Positions 1-7,561 of a stretch of DNA of 14,051 nt are shown here, one piece after another. Made by a program: the position numbers and the translations under genes. Numbering within the stretch: position 1 is the stretch's first letter; every line of letters starts with the position of its first letter. Source of the stretch: CAIVPM01 sp049242885 (lineage in GTDB: Bacteria > Bacteroidota > Bacteroidia > Chitinophagales > Chitinophagaceae). The stretch is from the NCBI GenBank assembly GCA_049242885.1, contig JBMLOQ010000004.1, forward strand, positions 1 through 14,051, given 5' to 3'. The notes under the pieces are model-generated. The model was not told where the DNA came from. It ran no database searches and saw only the letters and a program-made list of their open reading frames with translations.

Positions 1-672
1 GAAAATGGAGTTTTAGGATGGGCTCCTTTAAATAACAGCACAGTTGCAGGAGGATCTAATCCTTACAATCTTAGTGCTGCTGGAATTACAAGTTTTAGCA
101 CTTTTACAGTAGTTAGTGATAATAATATCTTGCCTGTAACTTGGGTAAACTTTACAGGAAGAGTAGTAGAGCAAAAAGTAGTACTTAATTGGGAAACTGC
201 GAACGAAGTAAATAATAAAGGATTCTATGTTCAAAAAAGTGAAGATGGAAACAACTTTAAGCAAATTGGATATGTAAATGCAAGCAATAATGCTGCTGCA
301 AAATACAGTTTTAATGATGATTATTCTGGCAAGCTTACTTATTATCGCTTGATACAAGAAGATAAAAACGGGAAAACTAGTTATAGTAAAGTCGTGGTAA
401 TTAATCCTTCAAGCATTAAACAATTGGTGCAAATTGTGCCAAATCCAGTGGTAAATAACGTAGAATTAATTGCTAGTAACATAAGGTTGGATGAGCAAAT
501 GAGCGTAGAAGTTATAGATTCCAAAGGCTCACGATTGGCGATTTATAAAGGTAGTTTTGCAACTGTAAAATCTAGTATTCAAAAAGTATTGGTAAACCAA
601 GCACCTGGCTTATATACATTTGTAATTAAAGCAGGTGATAAAGTGCAAAATCAAAAAGTAATAAAGCAATAA
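1..672 (+). CDS. C-terminal part of a large T9SS-secreted protein (5' end outside window)
   Basis: The reading frame is open from base 1, so the gene starts upstream and only its last 223 codons are visible. From about base 130 the protein reads LPVTWVNFTGR, followed by a beta-rich module (VVLNWETANEVNNKGFYVQ, then YYRLIQEDKNGKTSYSKVV). This module commonly sits just before the sorting domain in Bacteroidota exported proteins. The last 85 or so residues have the shape of a type A T9SS sorting domain: an IVPNPV motif near base 436, a VEVIDSKG strand, and a closing GLYTFVIKAGDKVQNQKVIKQ-type end (quoted here only as its key segments GLYTF and KVIKQ). The domain directs the protein through the outer membrane via the Por secretion machinery, where it is normally cleaved. 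The function of the missing N-terminal part cannot be judged. A TTG at 130 could be taken as a start, but the continuous frame upstream argues against it. Confidence 0.88.
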   Translation, partial: ENGVLGWAPLNNSTVAGGSNPYNLSAAGITSFSTFTVVSDNNILPVTWVNFTGRVVEQKVVLNWETANEVNNKGFYVQKSEDGNNFKQIGYVNASNNAAAKYSFNDDYSGKLTYYRLIQEDKNGKTSYSKVVVINPSSIKQLVQIVPNPVVNNVELIASNIRLDEQMSVEVIDSKGSRLAIYKGSFATVKSSIQKVLVNQAPGLYTFVIKAGDKVQNQKVIKQ

Positions 673-693
673 TTTAATTTGTTTTAATTTTTT

Positions 694-730
694 ACAATGG
701 GATGCTAGCAATAGCATCCCATTGTTTTTT
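694..730 (+). terminator. Intrinsic terminator after the T9SS protein gene
   Basis: A perfect 12-bp stem pairs CAATGGGATGCT (695-706) with AGCATCCCATTG (713-724) around a 6-nt loop and runs directly into six T residues (725-730). It lies 22 bases after the stop codon at 670-672. This is the clearest rho-independent terminator in the window and separates the T9SS gene from the next unit. Confidence 0.92.
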
Positions 731-817
731 CCATATATGGATTAAATACCATAAACTTGGTATTTAATGTATGCTTAATCTCCTCAATTTCGTGTTATAA
801 TAAAAATGTAATTAAAA

Positions 818-1447
818 ATGAAAAATTATCTCTTCTCAAAAGTCATCTTGCTTTTTACCTTTCTATGCATATTCAATTTTGCTCAGTCACAAAAAGCAGT
901 AACACCTTTTAATCTCCAAGTAGGCAACAAACTTATTTACAATGTAGAGCAAGGGTTAAATGAGTATAAGTTTATCATGACAATTAAAACACTGAAACCA
1001 ATGATTAGTTTTGATTGGAAAATGACAGCACCTGTAAACAAAAAAGGCACAGTTATTATAAGTAAAAAAGCTATGGATAGTGCAGTTGCATTGTTTAATT
1101 ATTTTGAGAATGGTTCAATAAAGCTGGAAGAACAAACCTGTGCTTTTTTAAGCAGAAATCTTTCTAAACAATTGCAAGAAGGCAAAGATAAAATTGAGTT
1201 TTCAGTTACTGAGAATAAAGGGGATGCCGAAGTTTTTGATGTTTTAAAAACAAATAAATCTGAGGTTTCGGGTAATATTTATTTTCCTGTTACTAAAAAG
1301 TATAAAGGGAAAAATTACTCATTAGATTCTTATACCCTCGAAAACAAAGATGGAAGCAATAAATTACGGGTTTGGAAAAACCAAAATTTTCCATTAATAA
1401 TATTCATGGAAACAAATTTTAAAATTTATTTATCAGAAATACAATAA
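818..1447 (+). CDS. Secreted protein of unknown function, 209 aa
   Basis: The ATG start gives a clear signal peptide: residues 1-25 have a Lys near the start, a hydrophobic core (VILLFTFLCIFNF) and a likely cut near AQSQ. The mature part is predicted beta-rich and ends with a PLIIFME strand and KIYLSEIQ. I cannot name the family with certainty. The pattern (an opening IYNV strand, FDWKMTAPVNKKG in the middle, a FNYFENGS turn, a QTCAFLSR segment and a final PLI strand) resembles uncharacterised secreted Bacteroidota proteins of about 200 residues. An earlier ATG at 806 is followed at once by a stop, which supports 818. The gene stands alone after a strong terminator. A decayed partial second copy follows it directly (about 1449-1619). 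The location is probably the periplasm or outside the cell; no catalytic motif is visible. Confidence 0.8.
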   Translation: MKNYLFSKVILLFTFLCIFNFAQSQKAVTPFNLQVGNKLIYNVEQGLNEYKFIMTIKTLKPMISFDWKMTAPVNKKGTVIISKKAMDSAVALFNYFENGSIKLEEQTCAFLSRNLSKQLQEGKDKIEFSVTENKGDAEVFDVLKTNKSEVSGNIYFPVTKKYKGKNYSLDSYTLENKDGSNKLRVWKNQNFPLIIFMETNFKIYLSEIQ

Positions 1448-1448
1448 C

Positions 1449-1619
1449 AATTCATTTTTTATAAGCTTTTCTGGCGGAGATTTTCTTTTAGAGAATCAAA
1501 CATGTATACTATTAAGTAGAAAGTTCTTTAGAAAACTTAATAAAAAACAAAATAAAATAGTATTATCTGTTAATTATGGTAAGCCTATTTTGGAGCCTTT
1601 ATTTAGAAGCAGGCTATAA
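1449..1619 (+). pseudogene. Decayed fragment of a paralogue of the preceding secreted protein
   Basis: The frame ending at TAA 1617-1619 translates from about 1449 to a stretch that aligns with residues about 90-140 of the protein encoded at 818-1447. LENQTCILLSR lines up with LEEQTCAFLSR. The phenylalanine and glycine of the preceding turn (FSGG against FENG) and the following KIVLSV against KIEFSV also match, giving about 15 identities in 35 positions without gaps. There is no in-frame ATG, the signal peptide and first half are missing, and the similarity fades after about base 1585. The DNA is strongly diverged, so this is an old remnant and not an assembly duplication. It fills most of the gap before the next gene. 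Confidence 0.7.
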
Positions 1620-1670
1620 ACTATTTTTAGAAGAAATTATACTATAGTGAGTTTTATTAATTTATTTTTA

Positions 1671-2090
1671 GTGAAATTAAAAGTATTTGCAAAGCCAATT
1701 TTTGCAAATAGCTTTATAATAATTGCTTTTGCTTGTAATCAAAAGCAGTTGCCTAAAAAAGATTATGTTTTGTTAAGAGTAGATACAATTAATGTTGTAA
1801 AACTAAATAGTAGTTTAATGTTTGCTCAATCTACTTGTCGTGGTTGTGCCAATCAATACATTCCAAATTATAGTATTAAAGATTCATTAGGGTTAATACA
1901 ACTAATGCGAATAAATAATACTGATGAAAATTCAAATAACGAAGTAGGAGGGAGTGCTGATAGAAGCTTGGAATTTAAAGCAATTAAAACTGGAAAAACA
2001 ATCTTGTATGTTTACAAATCATATTTAAGTAAAGATACCATCAATGATAAAAATGAAACATTTAAAATTGCAATTGAGGTAATAAAATAG
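1671..2090 (+). CDS. Putative lipoprotein with CxxC motif, paralogue A
   Basis: No ATG is available. GTG codons at 1647 and 1671 are both in frame; I prefer 1671 because it gives a compact lipoprotein signal (K-L-K, then FANSFIIIAFAC) with the lipidated Cys at residue 22. From 1647 the protein has 147 residues. The mature part is about 118 residues. It carries CRGC (residues 64-67 in the longer numbering), an IKDSLGLIQL strand, a VGGS turn and a KAIKTGKTILYVYK strand pair. It is clearly related to the next gene, at roughly 30% identity by eye, sharing both cysteines, IKD, QL, GGS, R, KA.K.G and the final strand. No enzyme motif is visible. The layout (opening strand, loop, GG turn, KA.K.GT strand) recalls the Ig-like chagasin/I42 inhibitor fold, but that is only a suggestion. 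The non-ATG start next to a gene remnant may mean that the 5' end was rearranged. Confidence 0.7.
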   Translation: MKLKVFAKPIFANSFIIIAFACNQKQLPKKDYVLLRVDTINVVKLNSSLMFAQSTCRGCANQYIPNYSIKDSLGLIQLMRINNTDENSNNEVGGSADRSLEFKAIKTGKTILYVYKSYLSKDTINDKNETFKIAIEVIK

Positions 2091-2100
2091 AAATTAAAAA

Positions 2101-2505
2101 ATGAAAAACCTTTTTGTATTTGCAAGTTTATTGATACTTTTTAGCTGTAAAGAACAACTAAAACAAACCACACCTAAAGGGCATTACAATATACAAGTAG
2201 ATTCTTTGAATTTAGTAAATATTGGAGATACTTTTACGATTAATCAATTTGTTTGCAAGGCTTGTGCATTTGAACAAACCACAAAATTTGGAATAAAAGA
2301 CACCGCAAATTTGGTGCAGTTAATAAGTATTGATGAAAGTGACCATGGCGACCCTAACACAGATGGAGGAAGTATGCAACGCATTTTAATTTTGAAAGCT
2401 GTAAAAAAAGGAACTACAACTTTTAATGTATTTAAAGACACCAATTTTAAAGACTCTTTTGGTGTAGAAGATATTATACATAGCATAAATCTAATAGTAA
2501 AATAA
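2101..2505 (+). CDS. Putative lipoprotein with CxxC motif, paralogue B
   Basis: The protein has 134 residues with a textbook lipoprotein signal: MKNLFVFASLLILFSC, lipidated Cys16. It is probably envelope-anchored. The mature domain opens with VDSLNLVNIGDTFTI, followed by CKAC (52-55), GIKDTANLVQLI, a DGGS turn (88-91), and LKAVKKGTTTFNVFK. It is the tandem paralogue of the gene just upstream (10-base gap) and lies 5 bases before the subtilase-like gene, so the three are very probably co-transcribed. The GDTFTI strand, the GG turn and the KAVKKGT strand follow the order of chagasin-family (I42) inhibitors. The NPTTG loop of that family is absent, and the CxxC sits near its place. The CxxC pair could form a disulfide or bind a metal; neither can be decided from sequence. 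I do not recognise a named family. Confidence 0.82.
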   Translation: MKNLFVFASLLILFSCKEQLKQTTPKGHYNIQVDSLNLVNIGDTFTINQFVCKACAFEQTTKFGIKDTANLVQLISIDESDHGDPNTDGGSMQRILILKAVKKGTTTFNVFKDTNFKDSFGVEDIIHSINLIVK

Positions 2506-2510
2506 AGAAT

Positions 2511-4148
2511 ATGAATAAGTTAATTTCATTAATGTTTTGTCTTATTGTGTTTTCCAATTTAGGGGCACAAAATAATTCAAAAACTCCCCAGAATTGGCAT
2601 TTATTAAGCCCTGCAAAAGATAATTGGCATGGCATAAATTTAAATGGTGCTTATAGTTTTTTAAAACAAAAAAACTCAGTGTCTCAAAGCGTAATTGTAG
2701 CCATAATTGGAACATCAGGTATTGATGCAAGCCATGAAGATTTGAAAGGAAAAATTTGGACAAACAAAAAAGAAATTCCGAATAATAAAATTGATGACGA
2801 CAACAATGGATATGTAGATGATGTTTTGGGTTGGAATTTTTTGGGCAAAAAAAATGGTGAAACTTTTGATCTTACCAACACAGAGAAAGCAAGAATGTAT
2901 CAGAGATTTAACTCTAAATATGGCGATAAATCTATAGATTCAAATAAGCTAATGAGTCAAGAAAAATACGAATATAGAAACTGGTTGCCATTACGTGAAG
3001 AATATAAACAATTAAAGTTTGATTTTGAAGTTTACAAGCGAATGCACCAAAAAATAGAAAAGTCTGCTAAAGCTTTATCTAATGTTATGAAAGTTAAAGA
3101 TTTTACTTTAGAGATGTTAGCAAAATATGAACCAACAACTGAAGAAGGCAAAAAAGACAAAAAGAATTTTATAGATTTTGCCAAATCTTTAAACATTACT
3201 AAAAAAGAAACAAGTGCCGAAATACTAGAATCTTTTCAAAATTATATAGATGAAAACTTTAAGTCAAAAATGGATGTTTTTGAACAAGAAGATTTGAGAA
3301 GTAAATTAATAGGTGACACAGAATATGATTTAGAAGACAGAAAATACGGAAACAATGTAATTGATAACCCTATAGGTGAAATAACAGTTTCCGCTGGAAT
3401 AATTGCAGCAAATCGAGAAAATAAAATTGGCATTAATGGGATAGCAAATAATGTACTAGTAATGCCAATAGTTGCAGTACCTTCTGTTGGGGATGAATAT
3501 GACAAAGACATTGCACTTGCAATTTTTTATGCAGTTGATAATGGTGCAAAAGTGATACTTATGGGCTTTGGTAAAAACTATTCTCTTCACAAAGATTTAG
3601 TAGATAATGCCTTGTTGTATGCAGCACAAAAAGATGTATTAATAGTGCATTCTGTTGGAAGTGATGGAAAAGAAATTGCTGGTTCATACTATCCTTCATT
3701 AACTACAATTAATGGAAACAAAGTTGTACCAAATTTTATAAGAGTTGCTGCAAGCTCTGATCCTAAACTTGGCGAAAACAATTCGATTATTGCTCCTTTT
3801 ACTTCTTATGGAAAAGATAATGTACATGTATTTGCTCCTGGAGAAAATATTTACACCACTCTTTCTTCATTAATCAAAATGTATTCAGAAGTTAGCAGTA
3901 GTGCAATTTCGGCTTCTGTGGTTTGTGGATTAGCAGCATTAATTCGTAGCAACTTTCCAAAACTCACAGCTATTCAAGTTAAACAAATTATAGAACAAAC
4001 AGTGTACAAGCCAAATCCAACATTAGTTAAACTTGATAAAGATGGTAGTCAAAAAGTTGTAGACATTAAAGCACTTTGCACTTCTGGTGGGATAATTGAT
4101 GCAGAAGCAGCTGTAAAAAAGGCATTTGCAATAAGCACAAAAAAATAG
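2511..4148 (+). CDS. Secreted subtilisin-fold (S8) pseudoprotease, catalytic residues lost
   Basis: The protein has 545 residues with signal peptide 1-19 (cut after LGA). It follows Bacteroidota S8 peptidases along its whole length: NWHLLSP (29-35), HEDLKGKIW (75-83), the acidic turn DDDNNGYVDDV (95-105), GWNFLG (107-112), a charged helical insert (about 125-275), YGNN (279-282), GIIAANRENKIGINGIANNV (296-315), GDEYDKDIALAI (327-338), FAPG (441-444), and GLAALIRSNFPKLTA (473-487). The active site is gone. The D-[ST]-G site reads IIGTSGID (65-72), with Gly/Thr for Asp. The HGTHVAG site reads EITVSAG (290-296), with no His. GTSMAAP reads SSAISAS (463-469), with Ala465 for the nucleophile. The oxyanion AGN reads VGS (382-384). 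Two sites also carry a one-residue insertion. The frame is intact, so this looks like a maintained pseudoenzyme, perhaps a binding or regulatory partner. It is the third gene of the cluster with the two lipoproteins. No T9SS domain is visible. Confidence 0.88.
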   Translation: MNKLISLMFCLIVFSNLGAQNNSKTPQNWHLLSPAKDNWHGINLNGAYSFLKQKNSVSQSVIVAIIGTSGIDASHEDLKGKIWTNKKEIPNNKIDDDNNGYVDDVLGWNFLGKKNGETFDLTNTEKARMYQRFNSKYGDKSIDSNKLMSQEKYEYRNWLPLREEYKQLKFDFEVYKRMHQKIEKSAKALSNVMKVKDFTLEMLAKYEPTTEEGKKDKKNFIDFAKSLNITKKETSAEILESFQNYIDENFKSKMDVFEQEDLRSKLIGDTEYDLEDRKYGNNVIDNPIGEITVSAGIIAANRENKIGINGIANNVLVMPIVAVPSVGDEYDKDIALAIFYAVDNGAKVILMGFGKNYSLHKDLVDNALLYAAQKDVLIVHSVGSDGKEIAGSYYPSLTTINGNKVVPNFIRVAASSDPKLGENNSIIAPFTSYGKDNVHVFAPGENIYTTLSSLIKMYSEVSSSAISASVVCGLAALIRSNFPKLTAIQVKQIIEQTVYKPNPTLVKLDKDGSQKVVDIKALCTSGGIIDAEAAVKKAFAISTKK

Positions 4149-4250
4149 TTTGTTAATCGAACTCAATTAATTCTAAACGCTTTCTAATAACTTCAACAAA
4201 ATTATTTATTAGTAAATCTGCAATTGCTCTTACAAAATATTGCCTTATTT

Positions 4251-4273
4251 AAAAGCCTTTTTAAGGCTTTTTT
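4251..4273 (+). terminator. Intrinsic terminator after the pseudoprotease cluster
   Basis: A 9-bp stem pairs AAAAGCCTT (4251-4259) with AAGGCTTTT (4263-4271) around a 3-T loop, continuing into a T run to 4273. It lies about 100 bases after the stop at 4146-4148. The stretch 4149-4250 holds no gene that I can support. The flanking A and T runs make the hairpin roughly symmetric. Confidence 0.75.
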
Positions 4274-4280
4274 ACTTTTG
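4273..4280 (+). promoter_or_regulatory. Candidate Bacteroidota -7 promoter element
   Basis: TACTTTTG is an exact match to the Bacteroidota -7 consensus TAnnTTTG. A weak -33 candidate, TTTA (4248-4251), lies 21 bases upstream. Transcription would start near 4287, giving a leader of about 30 bases before the ATG at 4320. The element starts at the last T of the preceding terminator. In AT-rich DNA one such match can be chance. Confidence 0.4.
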
Positions 4281-4319
4281 TAACTAAATCTTTCTATATT
4301 TATTTTTTAAAATTTAAAC

Positions 4320-7300
4320 ATGAAAAAATTTTTCTTTATTGTATTTGCAATTTGTTTTTGTGTTGGCTTGTTTGCTCAAAACAAATCCTCCAAAAGTATT
4401 GTTCAAGAAAAAAAAGCAGTACTAGATTCTACCATATTATCAAACGTACAATACAGATTAATTGGTCCTTTTAGAGGAGGGCGAAGTGCAGCAGTAACCG
4501 GAAGTTTTAAAAATAAAAACACTTTTTACTTTGGAGCTACAGGAGGTGGTGTTTTTAAAACCATAGATGGTGGCAGTAATTGGAAAAATATAAGTGACAA
4601 GTATTTTGGCGGCAGTATTGGAGCAATTGCAGCAGCCCCTAGCAACGAAAGTATTATTTATGTTGGTGAAGGTGAAAATACAATGAGAGGTAATGTAAGC
4701 GAGGGTTTGCAAGGTATGTGGAAGAGCACAGATGGTGGAAAAACTTGGACCAATATTGGGCTAAAAGATGCACGACACATTATACGTATAGTAATTCATC
4801 CAACCAACCCAGATATAGTTTTAGTAGCTGCTATGGGTCATTTATTTGGGCCAAATAACGAACGTGGTGTGTATAAAACTATTGATGGAGGAAAATCTTG
4901 GAAGCAAGTATTATTTGTAAATAATCAAACAGGTTGTAGCGATTTAGTACAGGATAATGACAATCCCAACACTCTATATGCTGGTATGTGGCGAGTAATT
5001 CGTACACCCTATAGCATGGAAAGTGGTGGTGAGGGAAGTGGTTTGTATAAAAGCATAGATGGTGGGGAGTCTTGGCAAAATATATCTTCATCAAAAGGAT
5101 TGCCAAAAGGCACTTGGGGTATTGTAGGTGTAGCCATTGCACCAAGTAATACAGATAAAATTTATACCATAATTGAGAACGAAAAAGGAGGGTTGTATGT
5201 AAGTAACGATGGTGGTAAAACCTTTGTGCTTTCATGCTCCGATAATAACATTAGGCAACGTGCTTGGTATTATACAAAAGTTTTTGTTGATCCCAAAAAC
5301 GAAAATGTAGTGTATTGCCCCAACGTAAATTTTATGAAAAGTGTAGATGGTGGCAAAACTTTTAAAAGTATTCCTACACCACATGGCGACCATCACGACC
5401 TCTGGATAGATCCAGAGAATCAACAACGAATGATAGTAGCAGACGATGGTGGTGCACAAATAAGTTTTGATGGTGGGGCTAATTGGAGTACGTATTTAAA
5501 CCAGCCAACTGTTCAAGTTTATAGAGTGAGTACTGATAATAGTTTTCCTTATAGAATTTTAGGTGGACAGCAAGATAATAGTGCTTTTAGAATAAGAAGT
5601 AAAAGTTATAATGGAGCTATTACAGCAGATGATTTTGAAAGTACTGCTGGTGGAGAAAGTGGCTATGTAGTTGCTGATCCCTTAAATCCTGATGTTACTT
5701 ATGGTGGAAGTTACATGGGTTTTTTAAGTAGATACGATCATAAAACTGGAGAAGATAGATTGTTAAATGTTTGGCCAGATGATGGAATTGGGGCTGGTGC
5801 TGATGTGCAGAAATATAGGTTTCAATGGAACTATCCTATCTTTTTTTCGCCACATAACCCTAAAAAACTATATGTAGCAGGCAACCATTTATTTGTTTCA
5901 GAAAACGAAGGAAAAAGTTGGGATAAAATTAGCCCAGATTTAACCACAAACGATAAATCAAAACAATTATCAAGTGGTGGAAGCATTACAAAAGATAATA
6001 CAAGTGTTGAGTACTACTGTACCATTTTTACTGCAACTGAAAGTGAATTAGAAAAAGATATTCTTTGGACTGGTAGCGACGATGGATTAATTAATATAAG
6101 TAAAGATGGTGGTAAATCTTGGTTAAACGTAACGCCAAAAAATGCCCCTCCTTTTATTATGTGGAATTGTGTAGATGTGAGCTCCTTTAAAAAAGGCACA
6201 GCTTATTTTGCAGGTACAAGATACAAACTAGATGATTTTGCCCCATACATTTATAAAACTGAAGACTATGGTGCAACTTGGAAAAAAATTGATGCTGGAA
6301 TACCTGCCATGCACTTTACAAGAGCCATTAGAGCCGATAAAAAACGTGAAGGATTGCTATATGCAGGCACAGAATATGGTATGTATATAAGCTTTGATGA
6401 TGGACAAAGTTGGCAAAAGTTTCAACAGAATTTGCCCATAGTGCCTATAACGGATTTAACCATTAAAAACAATGATTTAATTGTTGGCACACAGGGTAGA
6501 AGCATTTACATTATTGATGATTTAAGTGTATTACAACAATACAATGATGCTATTAATGTAAAAAACTTACATGCTTTTTCACCAGCACCAGCTTATAGAA
6601 TGATTGATGTAAGAAATTTTAGAGGTCCAAAAAATAATGTTGGTGCAAACCCTTCACTTGGTGTTGTAATTCCAGTTTTTGTAAAACAAATAACTGATAG
6701 TAGCAAATACATTGTAAATATTTATGATAATAAAAACAGTTTAGTAAAAACTTTTGGCAAACAACACGAAACCAATAAATTAGATTGGAATGCTGGAATG
6801 AACAATTTTAATTGGGATTTAAAATACACAGCTGCCGAAAAAATACCTGATGGCTTAATTGTATGGAATGGAAATTTAGATGCACCAATTGCAGCACCTG
6901 GAAAATACACAGCTGTTGTAAAGCTAAACAACGATAGCACCACTATAAATTTTACTGTTTTAGCCGAGCCTCAGTATAATGCTACACAAGAAGATTACGA
7001 CAATCAGTTAGCTATGCAGCTAAACATTGGCAATACATTTACCAGTGTAATGAAGCATTTAGAAAAAATAAAAGCTTTGCGTAATCAGCTTAACCAATAC
7101 AAAACATTGTTGGGTAAAACCATGCCAAAAAATGTAACCCATTTAATAGATAGCATTGTTAAAAAAGTAACTAATGTAGAGGAAGCCTTGCATCAAACTA
7201 AAGCAAAAAGCAGTCAAGATGTTTTAAATTATCCTATTCGATTAGATGATAAACTAAGTGGATTGTATAATCAAGCAAGTACAGGTAGAGGTACAAACAA

Positions 7301-7448
7301 CAAGCAAGTGAAAGAAGTTTATGAAGTACTTAAAGCCTTAGTAGATATACAACTTAATGCCTTTGATAGTGTGCTTAAAAATGAAGTGGAAGGATTAAAT
7401 AAACTTGTACACGAATTGAAATTGCCAGTGTTTGGCGTTGGTGAATAA
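4320..7448 (+). CDS. Secreted BNR/Asp-box beta-propeller protein, 1042 aa
   Basis: Signal peptide 1-19 (FFFIVFAICFCVGLFA) is followed by a large beta-propeller region of the VPS10/sortilin and BNR type. Eleven Asp-box motifs (S/T-x-D-x-G-x-[ST]-[WF]) are visible near residues 80, 135, 186, 244, 295, 340, 381, 526, 593, 646 and 690, for example KTIDGGSNW, KSTDGGKTW and ISKDGGKSW. Landmarks of this Bacteroidota family include RLIGPFRGGR (46-55), HGDHHDLWIDP (355-365) and GGQQDNSAF (415-423). The number and spacing suggest two propellers. After about residue 745 comes a beta-sandwich-like part (NFNWDLKY; APGKYTAVV) and then a helical tail (about 890-1042). Database entries often call such proteins glycosyl hydrolases, but I see no support for sialidase catalysis; protein or glycan binding is as likely. 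No T9SS tail is present. The gene is monocistronic, bounded by terminators on both sides. Confidence 0.88.
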   Translation: MKKFFFIVFAICFCVGLFAQNKSSKSIVQEKKAVLDSTILSNVQYRLIGPFRGGRSAAVTGSFKNKNTFYFGATGGGVFKTIDGGSNWKNISDKYFGGSIGAIAAAPSNESIIYVGEGENTMRGNVSEGLQGMWKSTDGGKTWTNIGLKDARHIIRIVIHPTNPDIVLVAAMGHLFGPNNERGVYKTIDGGKSWKQVLFVNNQTGCSDLVQDNDNPNTLYAGMWRVIRTPYSMESGGEGSGLYKSIDGGESWQNISSSKGLPKGTWGIVGVAIAPSNTDKIYTIIENEKGGLYVSNDGGKTFVLSCSDNNIRQRAWYYTKVFVDPKNENVVYCPNVNFMKSVDGGKTFKSIPTPHGDHHDLWIDPENQQRMIVADDGGAQISFDGGANWSTYLNQPTVQVYRVSTDNSFPYRILGGQQDNSAFRIRSKSYNGAITADDFESTAGGESGYVVADPLNPDVTYGGSYMGFLSRYDHKTGEDRLLNVWPDDGIGAGADVQKYRFQWNYPIFFSPHNPKKLYVAGNHLFVSENEGKSWDKISPDLTTNDKSKQLSSGGSITKDNTSVEYYCTIFTATESELEKDILWTGSDDGLINISKDGGKSWLNVTPKNAPPFIMWNCVDVSSFKKGTAYFAGTRYKLDDFAPYIYKTEDYGATWKKIDAGIPAMHFTRAIRADKKREGLLYAGTEYGMYISFDDGQSWQKFQQNLPIVPITDLTIKNNDLIVGTQGRSIYIIDDLSVLQQYNDAINVKNLHAFSPAPAYRMIDVRNFRGPKNNVGANPSLGVVIPVFVKQITDSSKYIVNIYDNKNSLVKTFGKQHETNKLDWNAGMNNFNWDLKYTAAEKIPDGLIVWNGNLDAPIAAPGKYTAVVKLNNDSTTINFTVLAEPQYNATQEDYDNQLAMQLNIGNTFTSVMKHLEKIKALRNQLNQYKTLLGKTMPKNVTHLIDSIVKKVTNVEEALHQTKAKSSQDVLNYPIRLDDKLSGLYNQASTGRGTNNKQVKEVYEVLKALVDIQLNAFDSVLKNEVEGLNKLVHELKLPVFGVGE

Positions 7449-7499
7449 AAGGTTTGCCGCTAAAAAAATTTTTAAAAGAGAGAACCTTAAGTGAAAATG

Positions 7500-7532
7500 C
7501 AAACAACTGTTTTGTGGTTGTTTGTGTTTTTT
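7500..7532 (+). terminator. Probable intrinsic terminator after the beta-propeller gene
   Basis: CAAACAAC (7500-7507) pairs with GTTGTTTG (7517-7524) around a 9-nt loop, followed by TG and six Ts (7527-7532). It begins 52 bases after the stop codon. The stem is A/T-rich and therefore moderate in strength. Confidence 0.65.
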
Positions 7533-7561
7533 ACCAACATTTTTTTGATTTTTTTGTGTTT

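Noticed and set aside
130..132. TTG as a start codon of the first gene
   Set aside because: The frame is open without interruption back to base 1 and codes a plausible secreted-protein sequence, so the gene is simply cut by the window edge.
2244..2486. Minus-strand open frame of 80 codons inside lipoprotein B
   Set aside because: It lies opposite a gene with a clear lipoprotein signal and a paralogue; the minus-strand translation has no recognisable domain. The same holds for the other minus-strand frames inside the large genes and at 28-357.
2700..3920. Frameshift or sequencing error as the cause of the missing subtilase residues
   Set aside because: The four sites are far apart and the conserved flanking residues remain in frame on both sides of each site, so single-base errors cannot explain them.
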